A stretch of 64,000 bases of DNA from Neoaquamicrobium sediminum. GTDB lineage: Bacteria; Pseudomonadota; Alphaproteobacteria; Rhizobiales; Rhizobiaceae. The stretch is from NCBI RefSeq assembly GCF_013240295.1, contig NZ_JABETK010000001.1:310001-374000 (forward strand), read 5' to 3'. Below the pieces are notes generated by a model. The model was given only the letters and a program-made list of their open reading frames with translations, did not search any database and was not told where the DNA came from. Of the stretch, positions 47,826-57,865 are shown one piece after another; positions within the stretch are counted from its first letter, which is position 1; each line of letters opens with the position of its first letter. The position numbers and the translations under genes are program-made.

Positions 47826-48676
47826 CTACCGGAGACGCGGGATGACGGCGACTGGGCGGTAGCCGTGCTTGTCGAGAAAGGCCGTCAGGCGCTCGCGATC
47901 CGGTGCAAGCTCGCTACCATACTCGGCGGCATGGATGCCGCCGGAGACGTAGAGCACGTCGAAACCGTTGCTCGCCGCGCCTTTGACATCCGTGAGCATG
48001 CCATCTCCGATCGCCAATACCTCGCTACGTTCCACGTCACGGCGAAGAACGTCGGCAGCAGAAGCCAGCGCGGCTTCGTAGATCGGCCGGTGCGGCTTGC
48101 CGGCAATCTCGGTGCGCCCCCAAGCTGGGCATAGTCGCGGGCGAGCGCGCCGGCGCACCATATCAGCCTGTCGCCGCGTTCGACCACGATATCCGGATTG
48201 GCGCAGATGAATGGCAGGTTGCGGGCGCGCAGGCGCTGCAGCAGTTCGGCGTAGTCCTCCGGCCCCTCCGTTTCATCGTCGAGAAAGCCCGTGCAGACAA
48301 CCGTCTGCGCCTCGAATTCCTCGACGAGCTCGACATCTAGATCATCATAGATCGCAAGCTGTCGCTCGTCGCCGATGTGGAAGACGCGCCGCGGGCCATC
48401 GCTGATCAGGTCGCGGGTCACGTCGCCCGAGGTGACGATACTGTCCCAGCAATCCTCGGCAACGCCGATCGCACCCAGTTGCTCGACCACGCCCTTGCTC
48501 GGGCGCGGCGAATTGGTCAGCAGCACGACCGCTTTGCCCTTCTGACGCGCGCGCCTGAGCGCATCCACTGCATTCTGGAAGGGACGAATGCCGTTGTGAA
48601 CGACACCCCAGACGTCGCAAAAGATCGCCGCGTAGCCTTCCGCGAGTTCATCCAGTGTCTCTATCAGTTCGGCCAT
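47826..48676 (-). CDS. TIGR01459-type HAD hydrolase, one frameshift
   Basis: About 283 aa, a class IIA HAD phosphatase related to NagD-type enzymes. The nucleophile DxD-like motif lies in AIFCDVWGVVHNGIRPF, motif II is in VVLLTNSPRPSKGV and the late acidic motif is SEVLAIGDGMLTDVKGA. The frame breaks in the C run at 48117-48121: RDYAQLGG should continue RTEIAGKPHRPIYEAAL. It lies upstream of ribF in the same transcript, so dephosphorylation of a flavin-related nucleotide is possible. The substrate is unknown. Confidence 0.88.
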
Positions 48677-48829
48677 TGCACTCCGTCCGCTGTCATTATT
48701 GCCGGCCTCTGCCGGGCGCCCGGAATTAGCCGAAGCGGCCTAGCCTGTCACTAGTGCCAAACTGCCGCCCATCGATGACCAGATTAATACGGCTCGCATG
48801 CCTGCCAGGCCGCATCGTGCAGGAACAGC

Positions 48830-49468
48830 CTAGAGCGGCCGCTTGAATGCAGACCTTGCCTGCTCGACTTCGGCACGACAGATGCAGCCTTCGATGTGGT
48901 CGTTGACCATGCCCATCGCCTGCATGAAGGCGTAGACCGTGGTCGGGCCGACGAAGGACCAGCCGCGCTTCTTCAGCTCCTTCGAGATGTTGGTCGAAGT
49001 CTCCGTCTTCGGCATGGCGCGCACGGCTGCGATGTCGATCACCGCGGGACGCTGGGTCGGTGTGGGCTCGAACGACCAGAAGAATGCGGACAACGAGCCG
49101 CGTTCCGTTGACAGGTGAACCGCCCGGCGCGCGTTGTTGTAGACCGAGGCGATCTTGCCACGATGGCGGACGATGCCGGGGTCCTGCAGATGCCGTTCGA
49201 TCTCGGCGGTCTCATCCGCGACGGCCAGCTTGCGGAAGTCGAATCCATCGAACGCCGTACGGAAGTTCTCGCGCTTGCGCAGGATCGTCAGCCACGACAG
49301 GCCGGACTGGAACCCTTCGAGGCAGAGTTTTTCGAACAGCCGGATGTCATCCACCACGGGCCGCCCCCATTCCTCGTCGTGGTAACGCTGATAGTCCGGC
49401 AGGTTGCCGTGCCACGCGCAGCGCACCACGCCGTCTTCGCCCGTCACCAGGCCGTTCGATCCATCCAT
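48830..49468 (-). CDS. tag: DNA-3-methyladenine glycosylase I
   Basis: A 212-aa base-excision enzyme of the Tag family. The N-terminal RCAWHGNLPDYQRYHDEEWG and the late MVNDHIEGCICRAEVEQ supply the Cys/His zinc ligands of the family. The central motif LEGFQSGLSWLTILRKRENF includes the Glu-Ala-Phe-like pocket region. The long upstream frame extension lacks family similarity, so the ATG at 49468 is used. Divergent from the L,D-transpeptidase. Confidence 0.93.
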   Translation of the reverse strand: MDGSNGLVTGEDGVVRCAWHGNLPDYQRYHDEEWGRPVVDDIRLFEKLCLEGFQSGLSWLTILRKRENFRTAFDGFDFRKLAVADETAEIERHLQDPGIVRHRGKIASVYNNARRAVHLSTERGSLSAFFWSFEPTPTQRPAVIDIAAVRAMPKTETSTNISKELKKRGWSFVGPTTVYAFMQAMGMVNDHIEGCICRAEVEQARSAFKRPL

Positions 49469-49669
49469 CTTCGAAAGGTTCCTTAAGTTCGCTTTTACCA
49501 TGCCGCTCAACGACGCGGTAACCACACCTGAAGGTTTACGCAAAAGGCGGCATTTTACGGAAGTCCGTTCACACTTTTTGCGTTGCCTCTCCTGACAATC
49601 AGCCATGAAACAGCCGCCTGCCACCCGGTTTGCGGCATTTCTCACGACGAGATGTTGCGAGTAGGTTCG

Positions 49670-50446
49670 ATGAGACATTTTCTTTCGCTGGCGGTCGCCG
49701 CCGCCCTGACTGGACTGACGTCGCAGGCCATTGCGCAGGAGCGCTACCGCGAACGGCCGCCGGTCGTCGTCAGCCCCGATCTTTCTGCGCCCTGGGTGTT
49801 GCAGTTGCAACGCGCGCCCGCCGGCTACCAGCGTCGCGAGCCGGTTCGCCATGGCCTGCCCGGCGTGCAGGTCCGCGTTGCGCCGCAGCCGATCGTCCGT
49901 GAACGGGCGCGTGTGGCAATCGCGCCCGCACCCGACCAGATGCAGACGGCGGCGCTACCCAGCGCCACACGTGACGCGGGTGCGCAGATCGATCCGAAAT
50001 TCCTGCCGCAGACCGTCGCCTATGACGGCCCTCACGCACCCGGCACCATCGTCATCGATACCACGCAGAACCTGCTCTACCTCGTCGAACCGGGCGGCCA
50101 GGCGCGCCGTTACGGCGTCGGCACCGGCAAGCCGGGCTTCGAGTGGGCTGGCTCGCACAAGGTGACGCGCAAGGCGGAATGGCCCGACTGGCGTCCGCCG
50201 GCGGAGATGATCGCCCGTGAGAAGAAGAAGGGGCGCATACTGCCCGCGCATATGAAGGGCGGCCCGGCCAATCCACTCGGCGCGCGTGCGCTCTATCTGG
50301 GGTCCACACTTTACCGTATCCACGGGACGAACCAGCCCTCGACCATCGGCCGGGCGGTGTCATCAGGTTGCATCCGCATGCGCAACGAGGACGTCATCGA
50401 CCTCTATGACCGCGTGCCCGTCGGAGCCAAGGTGGTCGTGATCTAG
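49670..50446 (+). CDS. L,D-transpeptidase (YkuD domain)
   Basis: A 258-aa periplasmic enzyme that makes 3-3 peptidoglycan cross-links or links outer-membrane proteins to peptidoglycan. A signal peptide (MRHFLSLAVAAALTGLT..AIAQE) and a proline-rich linker lead to a C-terminal YkuD domain (GTIVIDTTQNLLYLVEPGG). Its catalytic signature is HGTNQPSTIGRAVSSGCIRM, with His, Ser, Cys and Arg present. A terminator hairpin follows 92 bases downstream. Confidence 0.93.
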   Translation: MRHFLSLAVAAALTGLTSQAIAQERYRERPPVVVSPDLSAPWVLQLQRAPAGYQRREPVRHGLPGVQVRVAPQPIVRERARVAIAPAPDQMQTAALPSATRDAGAQIDPKFLPQTVAYDGPHAPGTIVIDTTQNLLYLVEPGGQARRYGVGTGKPGFEWAGSHKVTRKAEWPDWRPPAEMIAREKKKGRILPAHMKGGPANPLGARALYLGSTLYRIHGTNQPSTIGRAVSSGCIRMRNEDVIDLYDRVPVGAKVVVI

Positions 50447-50537
50447 TTTCTGCGCGTCAATTCCGGAGCAGGGGATGGCGGTACGCCCAGGGGACGGGCG
50501 GCGCCGACAAGCGGCAGTCAGCTCCGCTGTCGCTAAA

Positions 50538-50571
50538 AAGGGGCGGTCCGGCATTGGTCGGGCCGCCCCTT
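50538..50571 (+). terminator. Intrinsic terminator after the L,D-transpeptidase
   Basis: A 13-bp GC-rich stem (AAGGGGCGGTCCG, 50538-50550, pairing with CGGGCCGCCCCTT, 50559-50571, one G-U pair) with an 8-base loop is followed by GTTT. It lies between the transpeptidase and the BASS transporter on the same strand, so it separates the two transcripts. Confidence 0.75.
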
Positions 50572-50661
50572 GTTTAGGTTCGCCGCATTTGTCTGACGTA
50601 GCGGCTTTCGCTAAGGATTGGCGAGGCTGCGGGAGGGCAGCCGTTCGGGGGACCAATAAAC

Positions 50662-51519
50662 ATGCTTCTGACAGTATTCCTGCCGCTTGCGCTGGCAATC
50701 ATCATGTTCTCGCTGGGTCTCGGCCTGACCCTGGCTGACTTTCGGCGCGTATTGCTGCAGCCGAAGGCCTTTGCCATCGGTGCGGCCTCGCAACTGATCC
50801 TCATCCCGATCGTCGCTTATGCGCTGGCGGTAATCTTTAACCTGCCGCCGGAGCTAGCGGTCGGCATCATGATCCTGTCGCTGTGCCCCGGCGGCGTAAC
50901 CTCCAACGTCCTGACGAAATACGGCAAGGGCGACCTCGCACTTTCGATCTCGCTGACAGGCATCATAAGTCTCGTGGCGGTGGCGACGGTGCCGTTTCTG
51001 GTTGCGTTTTTCGCGGACCGCTTCATGGGCCTCGACGCGCCGGCAGTCGACGTGACGGCGCTCGGGCTTTCGATGTTCCTCATCACCGCGGTGCCGGTGA
51101 TCCTCGGCATGCTGCTGCGCGGGTTCGCGAGCGGCTTCGCACAAACGATCGAAGGCGCTGTGGAGAAGATCGCGCTGGCGTTGTTCGTCATCGTGGTTGT
51201 AGGCGCCGTCGCGACCAACTGGCGGCTGCTCGTCGAGAACCTCTACGCGCTCGGCCCGGTCGTGGTGATTCTCAACGTGCTGCTGCTGGCCCTCGGACTG
51301 GGCCTTGCCCGCCTGTTCTCGCTCAGCCGCGATGAAGCAACGGCGATCTCCATCGAGACCGGCATCCAGAACGCCACACTGGGCATCACCGTCGGCTCGC
51401 TGATCGTCGAGCAGGCCTCGGCGCTGCCGCCGTTCAGCCTGCCATCGGGCGTCTACGGCATCACCATGTATGTGGTATCGATCCCGTTCGTGCTGTGGCG
51501 GCGGCGCCTGGCTGGCTGA
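50662..51519 (+). CDS. Bile acid:sodium symporter family protein
   Basis: A 285-aa membrane protein with about nine to ten helices of the BASS/ASBT fold (MFSLGLGLTLADFRRVLLQP near the start, the conserved LSLCPGGVTSNVLTKYGKGD in the middle and IETGIQNATLGITVGSLI late). It moves organic anions with Na+. The ligand in bacteria is often a keto acid or pantoate-like compound, which cannot be decided here. Convergent with glcF, stops four bases apart. Confidence 0.92.
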   Translation: MLLTVFLPLALAIIMFSLGLGLTLADFRRVLLQPKAFAIGAASQLILIPIVAYALAVIFNLPPELAVGIMILSLCPGGVTSNVLTKYGKGDLALSISLTGIISLVAVATVPFLVAFFADRFMGLDAPAVDVTALGLSMFLITAVPVILGMLLRGFASGFAQTIEGAVEKIALALFVIVVVGAVATNWRLLVENLYALGPVVVILNVLLLALGLGLARLFSLSRDEATAISIETGIQNATLGITVGSLIVEQASALPPFSLPSGVYGITMYVVSIPFVLWRRRLAG

Positions 51520-51523
51520 CGGT

Positions 51524-52855
51524 TCAGGCAGCCACCTCGGGCGAAGGCGCTATTGCATCCGGCAGCATGGCCGGCTTCGGTCCGCCCCAGGCCCAGTCGA
51601 GAAGCTGGACGGTATGGATCACCGGCAGCTCGGAGCCGGAGGCGATCTGCGTCATGCAGCCGATATTGCCTGTGGCGACCGCCACCGCGCCGGTCGCCTC
51701 GATGTTCCTGACCTTGCGATCGCGCAGCGTGCGCGAGATTTCGGGCTGCAGGATATTGTAGGTGCCGGCAGAGCCGCAGCACAGATGCCCTTCTGCCGGC
51801 TCCCTGACGTGGAAGCCCGCGCGCGCCAGCAGGTCCTTCGGCTGGCGCAGGATTTTCTGGCCGTGCTGCATCGAGCAGGCGGAGTGATAGGCCACGGTCA
51901 GGCCCGGACGTGTGTCGGGTTCCGGGAGATCGAGGGTCGCGAGATACTCCGTGATGTCCTTCGCCAACGCCGACACACGGGCGGCCTTTTCCGCATAGGC
52001 CGAATCGAGGCGGAGCATGAAACCGTAATCCTTGATCGTGGTGCCGCAGCCCGACGCGGTAATGATGATGGCATCCAGCCCGCCGGCTTCGATCTCACGC
52101 GTCCAGGCGTCGACATTGCGCCTTGCCGCAGCCAGCGCGTCATCCTCGCGGCCCATGTGATGGACCAGAGCACCGCAGCAACCCTCCCCCACTGGCACGA
52201 CAACCTCGACGCCGAAGCGCGCGAGCAGCCGCGCGGTCGACGCGTTGATGCCTGGGTCCAGCACCGACTGCGCGCAGCCGGCAAGGATGGCGACGCGGCC
52301 GCGTCGTTGGACGCCCTGTGCTGGGGCGGTCGACACCGCGTCCTGCTTTGCCGGCACGGAAGAAGGCGCCAGCCTCAGCATGGCCGCAAGCGGCTTCAGC
52401 GGCCGGACCTTGTCGAACAGCCCCGCGAACGGCCGGCCAAAACGCGCGAGCCCGAGCGCGAACCGGAAACGCGCCGGATAGGGCAGGACCGCCGCCAGCA
52501 CCGCGCGGATCGTGCGGTCGAGGAACGGCCTGCGGTAGGTCTGCTCGATATGCGCACGAGCGTGATCGACGAGGTGCATGTAGTGCACGCCCGACGGGCA
52601 GGTCGTCATGCAGGAGAGGCACGAGAGGCAGCGGTCAATGTGGGTGACGATCTCCTCGTCCGCGGCCCTGCCGTTTTCCAGCATGTCCTTGATTAGGTAG
52701 ATGCGCCCGCGCGGGCTATCCAGCTCGTTGCCGAGCGTCACATAGGTGGGGCATGTCGCCGTGCAGAACCCGCAATGCACGCATTTGCGCAGAATCTGCT
52801 CCGATTCGGCGACATGCGCGTCGGCAAGCTGGGCGAGGGAAAAGTTGGTCTGCAT
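51524..52855 (-). CDS. glcF: Glycolate oxidase iron-sulfur subunit GlcF
   Basis: 443 aa. Two 4Fe-4S clusters are seen in CVHCGFCTATCPTY and CLSCLSCMTTCPSGVHY, and two CCG cysteine-rich domains in GEGCCGALVHHMG and LCCGSAGTYNILQ. GlcF passes electrons from the GlcDE flavin dehydrogenase to the quinone pool during glycolate oxidation. It is the last gene of the glc operon and starts six bases after the small membrane protein. Confidence 0.95.
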   Translation of the reverse strand: MQTNFSLAQLADAHVAESEQILRKCVHCGFCTATCPTYVTLGNELDSPRGRIYLIKDMLENGRAADEEIVTHIDRCLSCLSCMTTCPSGVHYMHLVDHARAHIEQTYRRPFLDRTIRAVLAAVLPYPARFRFALGLARFGRPFAGLFDKVRPLKPLAAMLRLAPSSVPAKQDAVSTAPAQGVQRRGRVAILAGCAQSVLDPGINASTARLLARFGVEVVVPVGEGCCGALVHHMGREDDALAAARRNVDAWTREIEAGGLDAIIITASGCGTTIKDYGFMLRLDSAYAEKAARVSALAKDITEYLATLDLPEPDTRPGLTVAYHSACSMQHGQKILRQPKDLLARAGFHVREPAEGHLCCGSAGTYNILQPEISRTLRDRKVRNIEATGAVAVATGNIGCMTQIASGSELPVIHTVQLLDWAWGGPKPAMLPDAIAPSPEVAA

Positions 52856-52860
52856 TCGAA

Positions 52861-53238
52861 CTAGATCAGCCAGCTTTGCGGGTTCTTGATCGGCTCGCTG
52901 CGGCCGATGGCCTGTAGCCCGATCACGATGCGCACGATTGCCCAGACCGCAGTCGCAAGCGCCGTCAGGAACCCGATGGCGACGAACAGCAGCAGCAGCG
53001 AAATGAAGCCGAACAGAAGACCGATCCAGAAGGTGCGGATTGCCCAGGTGTAATGGGTTTCGACCCAGGCGGGCGACTTGCCGCGGTTGAGGTAGGCGAG
53101 AACGATACCCACCAGCGTGGTGATGCCGATCACGAAACCGACGATGTAGCAGATATAGATCACCTGCACGTTCTTCGGGCCCGGGTCGAGCCAGCCATCC
53201 GTGCTGCGCGGCACCGGGTTCATGTTCGGATCGGACAT
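52861..53238 (-). CDS. Small four-helix membrane protein, DUF4870-like
   Basis: A 125-aa protein with a hydrophilic N-terminus and about three to four transmembrane helices (VIYICYIVGFVIGITTLVGI, then a segment with WIGLLFGFISLLLLFVAIGF). It resembles the DUF4870 family. It sits between glcE and glcF in the same operon, an unusual guest. A role in anchoring or in glycolate uptake is conceivable but unsupported. The function is unknown. Confidence 0.7.
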   Translation of the reverse strand: MSDPNMNPVPRSTDGWLDPGPKNVQVIYICYIVGFVIGITTLVGIVLAYLNRGKSPAWVETHYTWAIRTFWIGLLFGFISLLLLFVAIGFLTALATAVWAIVRIVIGLQAIGRSEPIKNPQSWLI

Positions 53239-53283
53239 TGCGTGATCTCCCTGTGAGAACGGATCGAAGCTGTCATGGACCGG

Positions 53284-54489
53284 TTAGGCATTCAACCGTC
53301 CGGGATTGAGGATGCCTTTCGGATCGAACTGATCCTTCAGGCGCTGCGAAAGCGCGGCAAGCGCCGGCGGCTGTGGCTGGAAGACCGGCACGGCGGCACG
53401 GACAGACGGCGCGGCACGGACCAGCGTCGCGTGGCCGCCGCCATGGCGGGCGATCAGGTGCCGCAGCGCATCGGCCTCGGGATCGCCCTCCATGCGCAGC
53501 CAGACGAGGCCGCCCTGCCAATCATAAAAGGCATCGACCGCGGCACCCATGCGCAACGCCATGACCATGCGATGGCCGTCCGACGGTGCCATCGAGACGC
53601 GCCAGACCGGGCGCTGGGTGCCGTCGGCGAAGGGAAGGCAGTCGCGGATCTCGCGCCAGACGCGGCGCGACTGTTCTTCCTCCAGCCGCTCGTGCGTTCC
53701 ATGGCCTGAAAGAAGAGCAGCAAGCCGCTCGAAACGGTAGGCGACCGAGGGGCCGAACCCTTCGAGGCGCAAAAGGGTGGAGCCCTGGCCCGCCAATGCT
53801 CCATCGAGCACGCGGCCGGTCACGCTTTCGGGCAGGTGGGACGCACCGGCAACCTCGCCGCTCGATCCCATGGCGATCGCCATCGCATCGGCGGCCTGTT
53901 CCTCGGTCAGCCCGCGCAGCACAAGCGTCGCTTCGGTCTCTGCCGCGGGCAACACCTTGAAGGTCACGTCGGTCACCACTGCCAGCGTGCCCCACGAGCC
54001 GGCCATCGCCTTGGAAAGGTCGTAGCCGGTGACGTTCTTGACCACCCGCCCGCCCGACTTGAACGCCTCCCCGCGCCCCGAAACGGCATGGACGCCGAGG
54101 ATATGATCACGCGCCGCGCCTGCCTTGAGGCGGCGCGGGCCGGCAAGATTGGCCGCGAGCACACCGCCGATGGTGCCCCGGCCCGGGTCGACGCCGAGCA
54201 ACGGTCCATAGTCCATCGGTTCGAATGCAAATTCCTGTCGATGCTGCGCCAGAAGCGCCTGCAATTCGGCCAGCGACGTGCCGGCACGTGCGGACAGCAC
54301 CAGTTCCTCTGGTTCGTAGAGCGTCACGCCGGTCAGCCGTGACAGGTCCACCGCATGTTCGGTCTGCGCCGGGCGGCCGATCCCGCGCTTGGAGCCCTGC
54401 CCCAGCACTTCAAGCGGCGTCTCCTCGGAGACGGCCCAGCGAATGGCCTCGAGCGTTTCGTCGGCTGTATCGGGGGTGAAGGTGGTCAT
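53284..54489 (-). CDS. glcE: Glycolate oxidase FAD-binding subunit GlcE
   Basis: A 401-aa PCMH-type FAD protein. The FAD-binding loop is VLGQGSKRGIGRPAQTEHAV and the conserved ESDR-like region falls in DPGRGTIGGVLAANLAGPRR with KAMAGSWGTLAVVTDVTFKV. It forms the flavin dehydrogenase with GlcD and transfers electrons to GlcF. It starts 37 bases after glcD in the same operon. Confidence 0.94.
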   Translation of the reverse strand: MTTFTPDTADETLEAIRWAVSEETPLEVLGQGSKRGIGRPAQTEHAVDLSRLTGVTLYEPEELVLSARAGTSLAELQALLAQHRQEFAFEPMDYGPLLGVDPGRGTIGGVLAANLAGPRRLKAGAARDHILGVHAVSGRGEAFKSGGRVVKNVTGYDLSKAMAGSWGTLAVVTDVTFKVLPAAETEATLVLRGLTEEQAADAMAIAMGSSGEVAGASHLPESVTGRVLDGALAGQGSTLLRLEGFGPSVAYRFERLAALLSGHGTHERLEEEQSRRVWREIRDCLPFADGTQRPVWRVSMAPSDGHRMVMALRMGAAVDAFYDWQGGLVWLRMEGDPEADALRHLIARHGGGHATLVRAAPSVRAAVPVFQPQPPALAALSQRLKDQFDPKGILNPGRLNA

Positions 54490-54525
54490 GCCTGTTTGTC
54501 AATCTGGCCGGGCCGTGGGCCTATC

Positions 54526-56024
54526 TCAAAACCTCGGAATGTCCGGGAACGCCACCTGTCCGCGATGGACGTGCATGCGGCCGAGTTCGGCACAGCGGTG
54601 GAGTTGCGGGAACACCTTGCCGGGGTTGAGCAGGTGGTTCGGGTCGAAGGCGCATTTGACCCTGATCTGCTGATTGAGGTCATCCTCGGAGAACATCTCC
54701 GGCATCAGGTCGCGCTTTTCGACCCCGACGCCGTGTTCGCCCGTCAGCACGCCGCCGACCTTGACGCACAGGCGCAATATGTCGGCACCGAACGCCTCGG
54801 CGCGCTCAAGCTCGTCGTCCTTGTTGGCATCGTAGAGAATGAGCGGATGGAGGTTTCCATCACCAGCATGGAAGACGTTGGCGACCCGCAGCCGGTATTT
54901 TTCCGAAAGCTCGCGCATGCCCGCCAGCACCTTCGGCAGTTCCTTGCGCGGGATCGTGCCGTCCATGCACAGATAATCGGGGGAGATGCGGCCGACCGCA
55001 GGGAAAGGCTGCCTTGCGGCCGGCCCAGAACGCCATGCGCTCCTCTTCGGAGGTGGATATACGGCAGGTGGTCGAGCCATTGCGGCCGGCGATCGCCTCG
55101 ACTTCGGCAATCAGGTGGTCGACCTCGGCGCCCGGTCCGTCGAGTTCCACGATCAGCAGCGCTTCCACGTCGAGCGGATAACCGACCTGGACGAAGTCCT
55201 CCGCCGCCTTGATCGCCGGGCGATCCATCATCTCCATGCCGCCGGGGATGATGCCTGCGCCGATGATGTCGGCGACGCACTGGCCCGCCTGTTCACTGGA
55301 CGGGAAGCCGAGCAGCACGGCGCGGGCCGTCTCCGGCTTCTTCAGGATGCGCACGGTAACCTCTGTCACTACGCCCAGCAGCCCCTCCGAACCGGTCATG
55401 ATGCCGAGCAGGTCGTAGCCCTCCGCGTCGAGATGCTTGCCGCCCAGGCGCACCACCTCGCCATTCATCAGCACCATCTCGACGCCGATCACGTTGTTGG
55501 CCGTGAGCCCGTATTTCAGGCAGTGCACGCCGCCGGAATTTTCCGCGACATTGCCGCCGATCGAGCAGGCGATCTGCGAGGACGGGTCCGGCGCGTAATA
55601 GAAACCTTCGTGCTGGACGGCGTTGGTGATGCCGAGATTGGTGACGCCCGGCTGCGCCGTGACGGTGCGGTTGGCGTAGTCGATGTCGAGGATGCGGTTG
55701 AAGCGGCTCATCACCAGCAGCACCGCATCGCCCAGCGGCAAGGCACCGCCCGACAGCGAGGTGCCCGAGCCGCGCGGCACGACACGGATATTGCGGTCGG
55801 AGCAATATTTGAGGATGCGCGCCACCTGCGCCGTCGTCTGCGGCAGCACCACCACCAGCGGAAGCTGCCGGTAGGCCGTCAGCGCATCCGTCTCAAACGG
55901 ACGCATCGCGTTTTCGGTGTCGACCACACCCTCGCCGGGCACGATGATGCGCATATCGGCAACGATCTCGTCGCGCCGCGCAAGCGTGGCCGTATCGAGG
56001 GCCTGGCATGGCAAGGCCGGACAT
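54526..56024 (-). CDS. glcD: Glycolate oxidase subunit GlcD, two frame disruptions
   Basis: About 498 aa, the FAD catalytic subunit that oxidises glycolate to glyoxylate. The PCMH domain shows VVPRGSGTSLSGGALPLGDA and SSQIACSIGGNVAENSGGVH; the C-terminal domain has VANVFHAGDGNLHPLILY. The frame changes at 55001-55003, where FWAGRKAAFP should continue AVGRISPDYLCMDGTIP (an extra C). At the N-terminus the ATG with a strong AAGGAGG site (56024) is out of phase with the body by one base. Both fit single-base insertions. Confidence 0.9.
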
Positions 56025-56100
56025 CGCTTCCTCCTTCATCGCGGCGGGGCCTTCCGCCAGCGAAGCACAGTCCTTATAACCAGCTCAAGCGCCGCGGGTA

Positions 56101-56909
56101 GTGGAAAATCCGCAATCGCGACAGGCAAATAGTGTGCGTACGGGACCAATTTTGCGGCAAACCAGTTCAAAACCGCCGCGCGTCGGCCTGTTCGTTACGT
56201 GTCTTGTCGATCTGTTTCGACCGAGCGTGGGTTTCGCGGCGGTGAAGCTGCTCGAGGATGCCGGCTGCATCGTCGAGGTGCCGGCAGCGCAGAGCTGCTG
56301 CGGACGGCCATCGCGCGGCGTTGCCGATGCAGCCGACGCCCGTGCGGCTGCCGAAGCAACCATCCGCGCCTTCGAGGATTTCGACTATGTGGTGGCGCCT
56401 TCGGCAAGCTGTGCCGAGACGTTGATGGCCTATCATGCGGATTACTTTGCTGGCGATGAGGCGTGGACGAAACGCGCGCAAGCGTTCTGTGCCAAGGTGC
56501 ACGAGCTGGTCGCCTTTCTGGTCGACGTCAGGGGCGTTTCGCGCGTGGATGCGCGGCTTCATGGCAGCGTGACCTATCAGGACGCGTGCGGCGGCGGGCT
56601 TGCGCCGCAGCCGCGCCGGCTGCTCGCCTCGGTAGAGGGGCTGGCGCTCCGGGAGATGGAGGGTGCTGCCACCTGCTGCGGACTTGGCGCCGCAGGCTGT
56701 GTCAGCCTCGCGGGCAAGGCTGCGGCGCAAAGGCTGCCAGCATCCGTGCCGCCGGCGCGGGCATGCTGCTCGCCGGCGATCTCGGTTGCCTGATGGGGCT
56801 GGCAGGGCGCCTCAAGCGCGACGGATCGGCGGTGGAAGTTCGACACGTGGCCGAGGTGCTGGCAGGGATGAACGACACGCCGCCGATCGGCGCGGGAGGC
56901 GCATCGTGA
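56101..56909 (+). CDS. LutA-like (Fe-S)-binding protein, one frameshift
   Basis: About 269 aa with two CCG cysteine-rich domains (AAQSCCGRPSRGVADAADA and EGAATCCGLGAAGC), as in LutA/YkgE, a subunit of L-lactate oxidation complexes and related to GlcF. VGLFVTCLVDLFRPSVGF near the start and MLLAGDLGCLMGLAGRLKRD near the end are typical. The frame breaks in the A run at 56729-56731: AGKAAAQ should continue KAASIRAAGAGMLLAGD. No lutB or lutC partner follows. Its stop overlaps the phosphatase start (GTGA). Confidence 0.85.
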
Positions 56910-57633
56910 ACGAAGGCGTACATTTCCTGGATGCGGCTGCGCCTGACGGCATGAGGCTCTACGCCAATGGCCGCTTTGACCTGCTGACGCGCATGCACGC
57001 GCTGATCGCCGACGAACTCGAGCGCGACCGGCCTTCGGATTGGCGCATCATCCACCTCGGCGATTATGCCGACCGCGGGCCACAATCCGCGCAGGTGCTG
57101 GACTTTCTGGTGGAGGCAACCGCGCGCGACAAACGTATCGTCGCGCTGATGGGCAACCACGACGAAGGCATGCTGGACTTTCTCGCCTCCCCGCCGATTC
57201 GGAGTTGTTCGTGCGCTATGGCGGCTTCGACACCGCCGCCTCATACGGTGTGGTGCTGGATGTGCAGACGCCGCAGGCCCGCGCCGACAGCCACCGGCGG
57301 CTGCTTGCTGCGATGCCCGACGCTCATCCGCTTTTTATCCGCGATCTGCCGCGCTCGATCTCGTTCGGCGATTTCTTCTTCTGTCACGCCGGCGTGCGAC
57401 CCGGCGTTGCGCTCGACGCGCAGAGCCCGCACGACCTGATCTGGATTCGGGGCGAGTTCCTCAACCATCCCGGCCTGTTCGAGAAGGTCGTGGTGCATGG
57501 CCACACGCCGCATCACGAGCCGCAGGTGATGGGGAACCGTGTCAACGTCGACACGGCCGCGTTCGACAGCGGGCGGCTGACCGCACTGGTGGTCGACGGA
57601 ACGGAAAAGCGGTTTCTGGTGGCTCAAGCCTAG
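56906..57633 (+). CDS. Metallophosphoesterase lacking motif I, one frameshift
   Basis: About 242 aa, a PPP-type serine/threonine phosphatase relative. GDYADRGPQS, the ALMGNHDEGM motif, FFCHAGVRPG and VVHGHTPHHEPQ are present. The first metal motif, normally a GDIHG-type sequence, is absent: the start reads MRLYANGRFDLLTRMHAL, four residues short of the family pattern. The frame also breaks in the C run at 57189-57192: MLDFLASPA should continue DSELFVRYGGFDTAAS. Without motif I, activity is unlikely unless the deletion is an error. The GTG start overlaps the Fe-S gene stop. Confidence 0.8.
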
Positions 57634-57638
57634 CGTAG

Positions 57639-57660
57639 GCAACGTTCTGACGAACGTTGC
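57639..57660 (+). terminator. Hairpin after the phosphatase
   Basis: GCAACGTTC-TGAC-GAACGTTGC is a perfect 9-bp inverted repeat six bases past the stop. It is followed eleven bases later by GATTTTC, so it is a moderate intrinsic terminator candidate. Confidence 0.6.
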
Positions 57661-57724
57661 TCCAGCCTGATTTTCTCGGCCAGATTTGCGCGAGGCCAGA
57701 CGGTTCCGTGTGGCTGCAGAAACT

Positions 57725-57865
57725 CTAGCGCGTCGCCATGGTGACGCCGTAGCCGTCGACGGCGATGTGATCGCCTGCCGCGTCGGCGGCATAGATGCCC
57801 GCGCCCCACATCAGGATGCCGGAGAGCATGAATACGGACAGGATAACGGCTTTCACGGGCGACAT
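57725..57865 (-). CDS. Small hydrophobic protein, 46 aa
   Basis: A short frame encoding MSPVKAVILSVFMLSGILMW followed by a small hydrophilic tail (AAGDHIAVDGYGVTMATR). It looks like one transmembrane helix or an uncleaved signal anchor. It overlaps by 13 bases the stop of a 40-aa frame upstream. I do not recognise a family. Coding potential rests on the coherent hydrophobic helix and the tidy gap between phosphatase and hisS. Confidence 0.45.
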   Translation of the reverse strand: MSPVKAVILSVFMLSGILMWGAGIYAADAAGDHIAVDGYGVTMATR

